61,991 nt of DNA from TMED109 sp002171375 (GCA_965657505.1 CBFHON010000009.1:1-61991); one strand, 5' to 3'; shown: positions 1-9,301, counted from the first letter of the stretch. The notes: generated by a model from the letters alone, not told the origin. Translations and numbers: made by a program.

Positions 1-509
1 GATAAAATCCATGGCTTAAATTTACTTAGCCATTTTTTATTTTTGTCAATAATATTCCAGTCGAAAGTCTTACCGGTTCCACCATTATATCCTTTTTTAT
101 TTGAATTCTTCTTATCAAAAAGAAAATAATCACAAACATTATTATAATGTTCTATATTTTTTAAATCAGATTCATCTTCAATAGGTATAGCTTTTATTAT
201 TGGCTTTTTATAAAAATTTTTAATCTCTTCGCACCTCTTCGGACTTTCTTCACCATGCAACTGAATATAATCTATACCAGCATTTATACCTAATTCTATA
301 TGGTCATTATCTGCATTTACAAAAACCCCTACAAAATTTATTTTATCTTTAAAACTAGAAATAATATTTTTAGAATTCTCATAAGTAATAAATCTAGATG
401 AACCTTTTACATAAATAAAACCTGCCCAGTAAATATTATTTTTGACAGCAAAGGCGACTTGTTCTTTTTCTAATAATCCACAAAACTTAATTTTTGGAAA
501 ATGATTCAT
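1..509 (-). CDS. trpF: Phosphoribosylanthranilate isomerase (partial, 3' end outside window)
   Basis: Isomerises N-(5-phosphoribosyl)anthranilate in tryptophan synthesis, in the cytoplasm. Translation from the ATG at 509 gives an N-terminus with the family's catalytic Cys motif (KFCGL), a QLHGEE segment, and the glycine-rich phosphate loop GYNGGTGKTFDW near residue 145. The reading frame is still open at base 1, so about 170 residues of a usual 200-220 are present. It starts just after the pyrF stop (pyrF ends at 511), so the two are translationally linked. trpF after pyrF at the end of this operon is common in Alphaproteobacteria; trpB and trpA probably follow outside the window (inference). 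Confidence 0.93.
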   Translation of the reverse strand, partial: MNHFPKIKFCGLLEKEQVAFAVKNNIYWAGFIYVKGSSRFITYENSKNIISSFKDKINFVGVFVNADNDHIELGINAGIDYIQLHGEESPKRCEEIKNFYKKPIIKAIPIEDESDLKNIEHYNNVCDYFLFDKKNSNKKGYNGGTGKTFDWNIIDKNKKWLSKFKPWIL

Positions 510-510
510 A

Positions 511-1215
511 CTAAATTTCTTTAGAAATATCGTCTAAAGATTTACGAGGGTCTTTAGAAGCAGTTATAGGTCTTCCTATAACTAAAAAATTAGCTCCATC
601 ATTAATAGCTTGACTAGGAGTAACTATTCTTTTTTGATCATTAATTTCTCCTCCAATTGGCCTAATGCCTGGTGTTACAAGTAAGAGTTCTTTTCCAATT
701 TCTTTTCTAATTATTTTTAACTCTTTTGCAGAGCTTACTAAACCATCCAAACCTGCATCCTTTGCTAATTTAGCCAAACGAATTACTTGATCTTCAACTG
801 TACCTTCAATACCTAAGTATGAAAAATCATTTTTATCTATGCTAGTAAGGACCGAAACGCCCAATATCAAAGGTCGTTTTATAGATTTTAAATGACAGTA
901 TTCTGTAACAATTTCATTAGCTTTTCTTAACATATCATAACCACCAGATGTATGCACCGTGATCATATATGGTTGTAAATTTAAAATAGCTTTTATAGCA
1001 CCAGCGACAGTATTAGGTATGTCGTGGAACTTTAAATCTAAAAATATTTTAACACCTGTGTCAGATATTAATTTTATTCCTTCTGGACCATTGGCGCAGA
1101 AATACTCCAGTCCTAACTTAAATGCTCCAACATCAGGAATAATTTTAGTTAGTCTTAATGCATTATCAGAATCTATTGTATCTATAGCTACTATTATTTT
1201 ATTTTTAAAATCCAT
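511..1215 (-). CDS. pyrF: Orotidine 5'-phosphate decarboxylase
   Basis: Catalyses the last step of UMP synthesis, decarboxylating OMP. The 234-residue product is of normal length. It shows the N-terminal VAIDT strand, the catalytic DLKFHDIPNT motif (the Asp-Lys-Asp charge network) near residues 60-69, and the C-terminal TPGIRP and VIGRPIT phosphate-binding motifs. It lies between the lapA-like gene (21 bases upstream) and trpF (1 base downstream), clearly one operon. Confidence 0.97.
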   Translation of the reverse strand: MDFKNKIIVAIDTIDSDNALRLTKIIPDVGAFKLGLEYFCANGPEGIKLISDTGVKIFLDLKFHDIPNTVAGAIKAILNLQPYMITVHTSGGYDMLRKANEIVTEYCHLKSIKRPLILGVSVLTSIDKNDFSYLGIEGTVEDQVIRLAKLAKDAGLDGLVSSAKELKIIRKEIGKELLLVTPGIRPIGGEINDQKRIVTPSQAINDGANFLVIGRPITASKDPRKSLDDISKEI

Positions 1216-1236
1216 TAATTTATTTATCCAATAAAA

Positions 1237-1452
1237 TTATCTTTTATTTATAGTTGAAAATAATGATACAAGCATTCCTATAAAAATACCTAAAGTTAAA
1301 GACACTATAGTAAAAAAGAACAAAGGTATTTCAATTCTATTATTAAAAGGCCAAATACCTATTAAAACATTTTCGGGGTTCGAAATTGAAAAAAATATCA
1401 CCAAAATTAAAAAACATAAAAATAATATTTTTGACAAAAACTTTTTAAACAT
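1237..1452 (-). CDS. lapA: LapA-type small inner-membrane protein (DUF1049)
   Basis: A 71-residue protein with two hydrophobic segments (about residues 8-24 and 42-64), a short NPENV-containing loop and a basic C-terminus. This is the layout of LapA/DUF1049 proteins, which in Enterobacteria influence lipopolysaccharide assembly. The family call rests on size, topology, the loop motif and position between ihfB and pyrF, the standard place in Alphaproteobacteria. Function here is inferred from the family only. Confidence 0.8.
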   Translation of the reverse strand: MFKKFLSKILFLCFLILVIFFSISNPENVLIGIWPFNNRIEIPLFFFTIVSLTLGIFIGMLVSLFSTINKR

Positions 1453-1474
1453 AAAATACGCCTAAATTAAATAC

Positions 1475-1753
1475 TTAGGAATTTATTAAATTATTTAATT
1501 CTTTTCCAGCCCTAAAATGAGGTAACAATTTACTACTAACCTCAACTTTTTCACCAGTCCTAGGATTTCTAGCAATTCTTGGCGCTCTACTTTTTATAAA
1601 AAAAGAACCAAAACCTCTTAACTCAATTCTTTTTCCTGAAGTAAGACCTGATATAATTTCATCAAAGAATAATTGAACAGCTTCTTCAGCCTCTGAACTT
1701 TCTAAATCTGGGCATTGTTCTATAATCAAATTTATTAATTCACTTCTAGTCAT
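1475..1753 (-). CDS. ihfB: Integration host factor beta subunit
   Basis: DNA-bending nucleoid protein acting as a heterodimer with IhfA. The 92-residue product has the full HU/IHF fold: N-terminal MTRSELINLI, the RGFGSF turn, and the RNPRTGEKV beta-arm with the intercalating proline near residue 64. Its place directly downstream of rpsA is conserved across Proteobacteria. About 90 bases separate it from rpsA with no clear strong terminator, so read-through from rpsA is likely. Confidence 0.95.
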   Translation of the reverse strand: MTRSELINLIIEQCPDLESSEAEEAVQLFFDEIISGLTSGKRIELRGFGSFFIKSRAPRIARNPRTGEKVEVSSKLLPHFRAGKELNNLINS

Positions 1754-1844
1754 TTACTAACTTTCCCAAAAAAGTAACCATCTAAGTTATATAAAACATT
1801 CTGCCACTAAACTAAAATTTAATAAACTACTTTATTAGTTAAGT

Positions 1845-3656
1845 TTATTTCTTTTTTTCATCTTTTTTAGCTACTTTTTTTTCTTTAGTGATAGTTTTTT
1901 TTGTAGCAGGTTTTGATTTAGGCTTTGCTTCTTTTTTAGGTTTATCTTTAGCATCCTTATCACTTTTTTTAGCTTTTTGCTCTAACGCTGCTCCAAGGAT
2001 ATCTCCAAGAGAAGCCCCAGAATCTACTGACCCATAATCCTTAAGAGCTTGCTTTTCTTCTGCTACTTGAATTGCTTTTATAGATAAAGAAACTTCTCTA
2101 CTTTTAGAATCTACTGATAAAATTCTTACATCAATCTTTTCATCTACAGCAAATCTTTCGACTTTTTGGTCAGATCTTTCTTTAGCTAATTCTGCTTTCT
2201 TGACAAAACCATTTACACCTTCGCTGATTTCAACGTGTAAGCCTTTTTCACTAATACTTTTAATAACCGTAGTAATAATATTTCCCTTTTTTAGATTACT
2301 ATTATCTTGCATTGGGTCTTTAGTTAATTGCTTTATTCCTAAACTTACTCTTTCTTTTGCAATATCTATCTCTAGAAGTTTAGCCTTAACCATATCTCCT
2401 TTCTTAAAATTACCTATTACATCTTCTCCAGTAGAACTCCAATCTAGGTCAGAAAGATGAATTAATCCGTCCATATCTCCAGGTAATCCTATGAAAAGTC
2501 CAAATTCAGTTATAGATTTAACTTCTCCTTCTACTTCTGAACCAATCTCATAATTTTTTTGCAAGTCTAGCCAAGGATTAGGTTTACATTGTTTCATACC
2601 TAAACTAATCCTCCTCTTTTCTGAATCTATTTCTAAAACTATTACCTCAACTTCTTCAGAAGTAGAAACTATCTTTCCAGGTTGCATGTTTTTTTTAGTC
2701 CAACTCATTTCAGATACATGGACCAAACCTTCTATACCAGATTCTAATTCTACAAATGCGCCATAATCAGTTATATTAGTCACTCTTCCTGTAAACCTAT
2801 CATCTACTTTATATTTATTTTGAGCAATTATCCATGGATCTTCTTCTAGCTGTTTCATTCCTAAACTAATTCGTTGAGTTTCTGAATTAAATTTTATAAC
2901 TTGTACTTTAACTTTTTGCCCAATAGAAAGTGCTTCGGTAGGATGACTAATTCTTTTCCACGATATATCAGTAACATGTAACAGGCCATCAACTTCTCCT
3001 AAGTCAACAAAAGCTCCATAATCTGTAATATTTTTTATTATACCCTCAAGAATTTGCCCTTCCTCCATAGTCGAAACTAATTCAGCTTTTGCTTCGGCAC
3101 GTGATTCTTCTAATACAGATCTTCGAGAAACAACTATATTTCCTCTTCTTCGATCCATTTTTAAAATGTGAAATAATTGTGTGCTTCCCACTAAGTGATT
3201 AGAATCACGAGTAGGTCTTACATCTACTTGACTTCCAGGAAGAAAAGCAATCGCTCCATCTAGATCAACAGAAAAGCCACCCTTTACTCTTCCAAATATA
3301 GTTCCATTTACTTTTTCTTTAATTTCTGAAGCCTTTTCAAGTGTTTCCCAAGATTCCTCTCTACGTGCTTTCTCTCTAGATAAAACTGCTTCTCCAAACC
3401 TATTCTCTACTTTTTCTAAATATACATCTATTACATCGCCAACTTCTGGTTCTTTCTTATTATCTTTTCCAGAGAACTCTCTTAAATTTATTCTACCTTC
3501 TGTTTTATAGCCTACATCAATAATTATCATATCGTTCTCTATTGAAATTATTGTACCTTTTACTACCTGGCCTTCTTTTTTATCATCTTGTTTAATTTGT
3601 TCTGCAAATAATTCTGCAAATGATTCTGTTTTATTTATTTCTTGTTTATTAACCAT
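1845..3656 (-). CDS. rpsA: 30S ribosomal protein S1
   Basis: Binds mRNA on the small ribosomal subunit and aids initiation. Six tandem S1 repeats are visible, with repeated GAFVDLGEVDGLLHVTDISW-like and GAFVELESGIEGLVHVSEMS-like strands and recurring RRISLGMKQ ends. I place the start at the ATG at 3656, twelve codons inside the longest frame, because an AAGGAA ribosome-binding site sits about ten bases upstream and the product then begins MVNKQEINKTESF as usual for alphaproteobacterial S1. The C-terminal 45 or so residues form a lysine-rich low-complexity tail beyond the last S1 domain. Confidence 0.96.
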   Translation of the reverse strand: MVNKQEINKTESFAELFAEQIKQDDKKEGQVVKGTIISIENDMIIIDVGYKTEGRINLREFSGKDNKKEPEVGDVIDVYLEKVENRFGEAVLSREKARREESWETLEKASEIKEKVNGTIFGRVKGGFSVDLDGAIAFLPGSQVDVRPTRDSNHLVGSTQLFHILKMDRRRGNIVVSRRSVLEESRAEAKAELVSTMEEGQILEGIIKNITDYGAFVDLGEVDGLLHVTDISWKRISHPTEALSIGQKVKVQVIKFNSETQRISLGMKQLEEDPWIIAQNKYKVDDRFTGRVTNITDYGAFVELESGIEGLVHVSEMSWTKKNMQPGKIVSTSEEVEVIVLEIDSEKRRISLGMKQCKPNPWLDLQKNYEIGSEVEGEVKSITEFGLFIGLPGDMDGLIHLSDLDWSSTGEDVIGNFKKGDMVKAKLLEIDIAKERVSLGIKQLTKDPMQDNSNLKKGNIITTVIKSISEKGLHVEISEGVNGFVKKAELAKERSDQKVERFAVDEKIDVRILSVDSKSREVSLSIKAIQVAEEKQALKDYGSVDSGASLGDILGAALEQKAKKSDKDAKDKPKKEAKPKSKPATKKTITKEKKVAKKDEKKK

Positions 3657-3740
3657 TTTAAATTTATTCCTTAAAACTATCTGATGCACCAATTATAATA
3701 ACTGGGTTAAAATGCTTCCCACTCAAAAGCTAAAATATAC

Positions 3741-4397
3741 TTAATATCTTAAGTACTCTTCTACATTATTTTTAGCCAATAAAAACACTTCATCGGCGTT
3801 CAAATTAGTGGTGTCGATTAAGACTGCATCTGGAGATATAATTAAAGGTGAATGCTTTCTCTTGCTATCACGTTCATCCCTATCTCTTAAATCTTTCTCG
3901 ACATGGCGCTTTATAGTACTTTGTCCTAAGGAAATCAACTCTTTCCATCTTCTTTCTGCCCTAACTCGTAAAGATGCTGTTACAAAAAATTTTATATTTG
4001 CTTCTGGGAGAACTACTGAACCTATATCTCTTCCATCTAAAATCACTCCTAATCTTTTTGAATGACGTTTATTAGCAAACTTTCTTTGTGAAAGTAATAA
4101 GATTTCTCTCAATTCTTTATAACCTGATATTAGAGAAGCTAATCTACCAATTTTGTCACTTTTTAATTTATCATTATTAAAATCAAAATCAGTAAAGTTA
4201 TAATCTTTTATAATCTTGATTATTTCTTTTAAGTTTTGATAATTTATATCTTTTTCTTTAATTATTAATGCAGAAGCTCTATATAATTTACCTGTATCCA
4301 AATGAGCATAATTAAATTCTTTTGCTAATTTTTTTGCTAAAGTGCCTTTACCTGAAGCTGCAGTGCCATCAATAGCTATGGTTATATTTTTCTTCAT
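3741..4397 (-). CDS. cmk: Cytidylate kinase
   Basis: Phosphorylates CMP and dCMP with ATP. The 218-residue product has the P-loop GTAASGKGTLAKKLA at residues 10-24, the HLDTGKLYR substrate-binding segment, the DGRDIGSVV motif near residue 120 and the RDERDSKR lid. The start overlaps the aroA stop by 4 bases (ATGA-type coupling), and rpsA follows, giving the conserved aroA-cmk-rpsA order. Confidence 0.96.
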   Translation of the reverse strand: MKKNITIAIDGTAASGKGTLAKKLAKEFNYAHLDTGKLYRASALIIKEKDINYQNLKEIIKIIKDYNFTDFDFNNDKLKSDKIGRLASLISGYKELREILLLSQRKFANKRHSKRLGVILDGRDIGSVVLPEANIKFFVTASLRVRAERRWKELISLGQSTIKRHVEKDLRDRDERDSKRKHSPLIISPDAVLIDTTNLNADEVFLLAKNNVEEYLRY

Positions 4398-5746
4398 ATA
4401 TTAACTGAGTCCCTAATATTCATTCCAATACTATTAACTTCTGAAATGAAATTGGGATAAGATGTAGATATAGATTTGCAGCCAATTACTTTTATTGGCT
4501 CATTTGATACCGCACCCAATATAAGAAAAGACATAGCAATTCTATGGTCATATTTACAATTAATAGATACACCTCCTTTAACTTTGGAATTGCTTCCAAA
4601 AATAATAATATCATCATTATTAGCTTCAACCTTAACGCCACAGGATATTAAGCCATCGATAATACCATTAAACCTATCACTTTCTTTATGACGCAATTCT
4701 GATAAACCTCTAAATATAGATTTTCCGCTAGCAACGGAAGCTGCAATAGCAAGAATAGGATATTCATCAATCATTCTAGCAGAAAATGAACTATCTAAAT
4801 TAATACCTTTAATTTTTGAATGCTTGACATGAATATCGGCTATTGGTTCATCATAATTATTGATATCTTTATTTTTTAATTTAATTTTTGCTCCCATCAT
4901 TTCTAATGCTTCTAATATTCCCTTTCTAAAATAATTAATACCAACATTTTTAATTATTATATTTGATCCCGGAATTATTATCGCTGCTACAATATTGAAT
5001 GCTGCAGAAGAAATATCGCCAGGAATTGAAATAATTCTACTATTTAAACTTTTTCCTCCAGTTATTAAAATTCTATTTTTCCCAGAGGTTTTTGTATTAT
5101 ATTTTATATTTGCTCCTAAATATTTTAATAGATTTTCAGAATGGTCTCTTGAAGAAAAAGGCTCGATTATTTCAGTTGTCCCTTTTGCATTAAGTCCTGC
5201 CAACAAAATAGATGTCTTAACTTGTGCAGAAGATACCGGAGAATTATATTTAATAGGAAGAAGATCATTAGATCCTTGTACTATTAAAGGAAGCAGTCCA
5301 TTCGAAGAGTTAAAATTAATACCCATTTTTTTTAATGGTTTAGTAATTCTGTCCATAGGACGTGTTATTAAAGAAGAATCACCTGTAAGAGTAGCTATAA
5401 TTTCACTTCCGCCTAATGCTCCCATAAGAATTCTAGCCAAAGTTCCGCTATTTCCACAATCAATATATTTACTAGGGGTCTTAAATCCCGTTAAACCAGA
5501 GCCTATGACATAGTATTCATTATTTTTTTTAAGAATTTTTATTCCTAAAATTTTAAGAGCTTTTACCATGTTTAATACATCTTCTGAATTTAATAAATTG
5601 GTAATTTTACTCTTTCCAACAGCTAATGAAGAAAATAATAAAGCTCTGTGAGATATAGATTTATCTGAAGGAGGTTTAATAATACCTTTTAAACCTTTTA
5701 CCTTGTAAGAAGTTAAATTATTTTTAATAATATTTTTTTTAATCAT
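4394..5746 (-). CDS. aroA: 3-phosphoshikimate 1-carboxyvinyltransferase (EPSP synthase)
   Basis: Transfers enolpyruvyl from PEP to shikimate 3-phosphate in the shikimate pathway. Visible motifs are KPPSDKSISHRALL near the N-terminus (phosphate-binding Lys, Ser, Arg), GNSGTLARILMG (PEP loop), DEYPILAIAA (catalytic Asp) and LRHKESDR. I favour the ATG at 5746, which leaves about 25 residues before the KPPSDKS motif as in homologues. A longer frame begins at 5812, but its extra 22 residues look unconserved, and a TATAAT box lies inside that stretch on the coding strand. First gene of the minus-strand operon, divergent from the FYDLN-acid gene. Confidence 0.93.
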   Translation of the reverse strand: MIKKNIIKNNLTSYKVKGLKGIIKPPSDKSISHRALLFSSLAVGKSKITNLLNSEDVLNMVKALKILGIKILKKNNEYYVIGSGLTGFKTPSKYIDCGNSGTLARILMGALGGSEIIATLTGDSSLITRPMDRITKPLKKMGINFNSSNGLLPLIVQGSNDLLPIKYNSPVSSAQVKTSILLAGLNAKGTTEIIEPFSSRDHSENLLKYLGANIKYNTKTSGKNRILITGGKSLNSRIISIPGDISSAAFNIVAAIIIPGSNIIIKNVGINYFRKGILEALEMMGAKIKLKNKDINNYDEPIADIHVKHSKIKGINLDSSFSARMIDEYPILAIAASVASGKSIFRGLSELRHKESDRFNGIIDGLISCGVKVEANNDDIIIFGSNSKVKGGVSINCKYDHRIAMSFLILGAVSNEPIKVIGCKSISTSYPNFISEVNSIGMNIRDSVNI

Positions 5747-5870
5747 ATTTTTTTCTTTATTATAGGGTATAATTACAAATTTAATATTAAATTTACAATT
5801 CTTTTTTGACATCTATATTATTAAATGGCAAATGCATACTATATATATGAACAAATAATGGAGTAATTTT

Positions 5871-6254
5871 ATGGATAAAGCTGAATTAGGTAATAAACAT
5901 ATTTGTAATTCTTGTGGAACAAAATTTTATGATTTAAATAAAGAAATACCCACATGTCCAAAATGCGGAACAGAAATAATTATAGTAGTTAAGCCAAGAT
6001 TAGGTAGACCTCCACTTAATAAAAATATTGCTAAAGTAAAAATGCCAGAAAAAGAAAAAGATACTCAAGAAACAATTAATGAAGATGATGCTAAATTAGA
6101 TGATGATATGGCAGAATTAATATCTATTGAAGATTTAGATGAGAATATAATTAGTGAAGATAGCAATATAGAAGAAAATGAGGATAATGAAAATAATATA
6201 ACTGATATTGCAAATATAGAATTAACTGATAAGGAAGAAGATACAGATTTATAG
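5871..6254 (+). CDS. FYDLN acid domain protein (TIGR02300 family, zinc ribbon)
   Basis: A 127-residue protein with an N-terminal zinc ribbon (Cys13-x2-Cys16 and Cys29-x2-Cys32) containing the family signature GTKFYDLNK, a KPRLGRPP basic turn, and then a long Asp/Glu-rich tail to the end. This architecture is the TIGR02300/FYDLN-acid family, which is largely confined to Alphaproteobacteria and has no established function. It is divergent from aroA, in the usual alphaproteobacterial place, and is followed 8 bases later by tRNA-Ala, so the two may share a transcript. Confidence 0.9.
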   Translation: MDKAELGNKHICNSCGTKFYDLNKEIPTCPKCGTEIIIVVKPRLGRPPLNKNIAKVKMPEKEKDTQETINEDDAKLDDDMAELISIEDLDENIISEDSNIEENEDNENNITDIANIELTDKEEDTDL

Positions 6255-6262
6255 TTCAAGTC

Positions 6263-6338
6263 GGGGCCGTAGCTCAGTTGGGAGAGCGCTTGGCTGGCAG
6301 TCAAGAGGTCAGGGGTTCGACCCCCCTCGGCTCCACCA
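6263..6338 (+). tRNA. tRNA-Ala (anticodon GGC)
   Basis: A full cloverleaf can be folded: acceptor GGGGCCG pairs with CGGCTCC (with G-T wobble allowed), D-arm with AGCTCAGTTGGGAGAGC, anticodon stem CTTGG/TCAAG with loop CTGGCAG giving anticodon GGC, T-arm with GGGTTCGACCC, and an encoded CCA end at 6336-6338. It reads GCC/GCT alanine codons. Confidence 0.97.
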
Positions 6339-6481
6339 AAAAAGCAATTAAAGTTTAAAAGCCATGCAAAAATAACATACCTATTAAACCTTAGGAGTCC
6401 GCTTAAATCCTTGATTTAATATATATTAAGTTTATAGCTATAATATTAAATAGATATATTGGATGACTTTGGAATTTTTAA

Positions 6482-7636
6482 ATGAGATTAAAAAAACTAA
6501 CTATAATTTTTATTTTAATAATTGCTTCAGCATTTATGACTATATTTGGTCTAGAATGGTGGAATACTAATAAAAGTATAGTTTCAACAGATAATGCTTA
6601 TGTAAGATCATCTATAACTACTATGTCATCAAGAGTGTCAAGTTATATTCTAGAGGTCCCAGCTCTTACTAATGCAGTAGTTAAAAAAAATGATCTGCTA
6701 GTAATATTAGACCCAGAACCATACCAAAATAAAGTTAATTCCTTAAACGCTTCTTTAGAAGGAGCAAAAGCTAAAATTGATGCTTCAAAAACAAAAATTG
6801 AAGCTGCTAAAACTAAAATTACTACAATACAATCTTCATTTGATAATATTCATGCAAATATAAAGTTAGTAGAAAGTGAAATTAATAGTTTTAACTTTAT
6901 TGCTCAGTCATATTCTAGTGAACTTGAACTAGCAAATAAAAACCTGACAAGAATGAAAAAATTATTTGATAAAAACTCTATTTCTAGAGCAAAATTAGAT
7001 GAAGCTATTGCAAAAGTTAATACTACATCACATAAATTAGATTCAGCAAATTCAAAAACTAATTCTATTAAAAACAAACTAGAAGTTTTAGCGACAGAAA
7101 AAGAAAAAATAAATTCATTAGAAAATGAACTAATAGTAGAAGTAAGAAAAGCTCAAGCAGAATTAAAAATATCAGAAGCTAATTTTGAAAAATCTGAAGC
7201 TGAACTGAATATGGCAAAAGTTGATCTAAAATCAACAAAAATTTATGCCCCTATAGACGGAGTTATAGCAAACAGAATTGCAGAACCAGGTCTATATGTA
7301 GAAGATGGATGGCCTTTAATGGCAGTAGTACCTGTCCATGATATATGGGTAATGGCTAATTATAAAGAAACTCAAGTTGAAAATATCAAAGTTGGTCAAA
7401 AAGTAAAACTACATTTTGATGCGTTTAAAAATAGCCCTATAGTTGGTCAAGTGCATTCTATTTCTCCAGCATCTTCAGCATCTTTTAGTCTTTTACCTCC
7501 TCAGAATGCTTCAGGTAATTTTGTAAAAGTAGTTCAGAGAGTACCTGTAAAAATTACATTCGATATACCAGAAAATATGTTAGGTAGAATAGTTCCAGGT
7601 TTATCAGTTTATGTTTCTATTGAAACTAAGAAATAA
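6482..7636 (+). CDS. HlyD/EmrA-family membrane fusion protein
   Basis: Periplasmic adaptor of a tripartite export system. The 384-residue product has one N-terminal membrane anchor (about residues 4-26), a biotinyl-lipoyl-like half motif (SSRVSSYILEV ... KKNDLLVILDPEPY), a long coiled-coil hairpin rich in Lys, Glu, Ala and Ser (about 85-250), then IYAPIDGVIANRIAEPGLYV and VKLHFDAF beta-barrel segments. It is followed by an EmrB-like 14-TM transporter, so it is EmrA-like and probably exports drugs or hydrophobic compounds. No outer-membrane channel gene is next to it. Confidence 0.9.
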   Translation: MRLKKLTIIFILIIASAFMTIFGLEWWNTNKSIVSTDNAYVRSSITTMSSRVSSYILEVPALTNAVVKKNDLLVILDPEPYQNKVNSLNASLEGAKAKIDASKTKIEAAKTKITTIQSSFDNIHANIKLVESEINSFNFIAQSYSSELELANKNLTRMKKLFDKNSISRAKLDEAIAKVNTTSHKLDSANSKTNSIKNKLEVLATEKEKINSLENELIVEVRKAQAELKISEANFEKSEAELNMAKVDLKSTKIYAPIDGVIANRIAEPGLYVEDGWPLMAVVPVHDIWVMANYKETQVENIKVGQKVKLHFDAFKNSPIVGQVHSISPASSASFSLLPPQNASGNFVKVVQRVPVKITFDIPENMLGRIVPGLSVYVSIETKK

Positions 7637-7724
7637 TTATAATCAAAAAAACAATTAGTTATTCAAAAATATTTAGTTAATATTTATATTCTTATATTTT
7701 ATAATTTAATAAGGAATAAATAAA

Positions 7725-9254
7725 ATAATTTCCCTTTCTAAAAATGACAAAAATAAAATTGCCTTTTGGCTTATGACGATTGGCATGTTCTTTAGCTTAA
7801 TTAGCGTGCAAAATATAGGGGCAGCTTATAGACATATTCAAGGTGGTTTAGGAGCAGCTCCTGACCAAGTAAGTTGGGTAATAACTTCTTTTTTAATTGC
7901 TGAGGTTATAATGCTTCCATTATCTGGATGGCTTAGTAGGGCTATGTCTCTCAGAACCTTCTTTTTTATGTGTTCTATGGGATTTAGTGTAGCTTCTATA
8001 TTTTGTGGATTAGCATGGTCTATAGAATCCATGATTTTTTTTAGAGTTTTTCAAGGTTTTTTTGGTGGAGGTATGATGCCAGCTATGTTTTCAGTCATGT
8101 TTACTTTGTACCCACAAAAAGAACAACAAATAGTAGCTATTTTCACAGGTGTTATAGCTACTTGTGCAGCTGCATTAGGGCCACACATGGGTGGATGGAT
8201 AAGTGATGAAATTGGATGGAGATTTGTATTTTTTATTACTATGCCTTTTTCGTTTATAATTGGAATAGCTGTCTATAAATTAGCTGATTTCGATAAAAAA
8301 GAATATTTATGGGATAAAATTGACTTTATAGGTATCATTTTAGCTGCTCTATTTTTAGGAACTGGCCTAGCTATTTTAGAAGAGGGAAGAAGAGAATATT
8401 GGTTTGAATCTAATGTAATATGTATTTTATTTTTAATTTTTATAATAAGTTTTATTCTTTTTATCATAAGGGAAATAACAACGAAAAACCCAATAGTAGA
8501 TATAAGAGTATTTTTAAATAGAAATTTTTTAATATGTACTATTTTAGTTTTTATATGGGGTTTTATTATATTTGCAAGCCAATATATATTACCTGTATAT
8601 ATCGCTCGCGTAAGAGAGCTTGATGGAACAACTGTCGCGTCTATGGTTTATATAATGGGTTTTTCTCAAGTAGCTTCTGGTTTCCTTGCACTAGTATTAT
8701 TTAAATTTTTTAATAGAAGGACTGTCGCTTTTATAGGGTTTATAATGCTGGCTATAGGTACCTGGATGCAAGGATTTATGATATCAGAAATAGGTACTTA
8801 TGAAATAATTTTGCCACAAATAATTAGAGGTCTATCAGCACAGTTAATATTCTTACCACTAGTATTATTATCATTAGGAGACCTAGAGGAAAATAAAATT
8901 AAAAATGCAAGTGGATTATATTCTTTAATGGGCAGATTAGGTTCAGCGATAGGCATAGCACTATCAAATACTCTTTTTGAATATAAAATATCAACAAGTT
9001 ATGATTCTTTTACAAACTTATCCTCACAAGCAATTAGTAAGTCAGAGGTTATAATAGGTAAAATCAAACATATTATTCCTCAATATCTAGACAATTCTCC
9101 AGAAAATATGAAAATGCTGATGCAAATTTTATATAAACTAGCAACTAATGAGGCCAGTGCAATAGCTTTTAATCAAATTATGCTATTAATGGGAATTTTA
9201 GCATTTATAGCCGCTCCCTTAATTTATTTGGTAAGAGGCTTAAAAAAGAAATAA
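7725..9254 (+). CDS. EmrB-like MFS multidrug exporter (DHA2 family), probable ATA start
   Basis: A 14-TM major facilitator of the DHA2 (drug:H+ antiporter) type, about 509 residues. Motifs include a Gln/Asp-rich first loop, LSGWLSRAMSLRTFF (motif A-like) and ALGPHMGGWISDEIGWRFVF (motif C). The first in-frame ATG (7773) has no ribosome-binding site and cuts into the first membrane helix. The frame is open back to 7713, where AAGGA (7711-7715) sits 9 bases before an ATA at 7725; that start restores the basic pre-helix segment SLSKNDKNKIAF. I therefore infer initiation at ATA. It works with the EmrA-like protein upstream. If a conventional start is required, use 7773. Confidence 0.85.
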   Translation: MISLSKNDKNKIAFWLMTIGMFFSLISVQNIGAAYRHIQGGLGAAPDQVSWVITSFLIAEVIMLPLSGWLSRAMSLRTFFFMCSMGFSVASIFCGLAWSIESMIFFRVFQGFFGGGMMPAMFSVMFTLYPQKEQQIVAIFTGVIATCAAALGPHMGGWISDEIGWRFVFFITMPFSFIIGIAVYKLADFDKKEYLWDKIDFIGIILAALFLGTGLAILEEGRREYWFESNVICILFLIFIISFILFIIREITTKNPIVDIRVFLNRNFLICTILVFIWGFIIFASQYILPVYIARVRELDGTTVASMVYIMGFSQVASGFLALVLFKFFNRRTVAFIGFIMLAIGTWMQGFMISEIGTYEIILPQIIRGLSAQLIFLPLVLLSLGDLEENKIKNASGLYSLMGRLGSAIGIALSNTLFEYKISTSYDSFTNLSSQAISKSEVIIGKIKHIIPQYLDNSPENMKMLMQILYKLATNEASAIAFNQIMLLMGILAFIAAPLIYLVRGLKKK

Positions 9255-9290
9255 AAAAAAAGCCGGCTAAAAGCCGGCTTTCTAATAAAA
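9251..9290. terminator. Bidirectional rho-independent terminator (pqqA / EmrB-like)
   Basis: AAAGCCGGCT at 9259-9268 pairs with AGCCGGCTTT at 9272-9281 around a 3-base loop. On the minus strand a run of nine T follows the stem, making a strong terminator for pqqA. On the plus strand the T-run is short and interrupted, so it is weaker for the transporter gene. Confidence 0.8.
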
Positions 9291-9301
9291 ATTTAATTTA
9301 A

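Noticed and set aside
1800..1850. Possible hairpin after rpsA (TAATAAA/TTTATTA on the minus strand)
   Set aside because: The stem is only A-T pairs and short, with no strong T-run; not enough to call a terminator in AT-rich DNA.
2200..2460. Open frames antisense to rpsA, aroA, pnp, infB and other long genes
   Set aside because: They lie wholly inside well-supported genes, lack ribosome sites and have low-complexity or repeat-derived products; they are shadows.
6339..6481. Small RNA or gene between tRNA-Ala and the EmrA-like gene
   Set aside because: Only AT-rich sequence without open frame with ribosome site or stable GC-containing hairpin.
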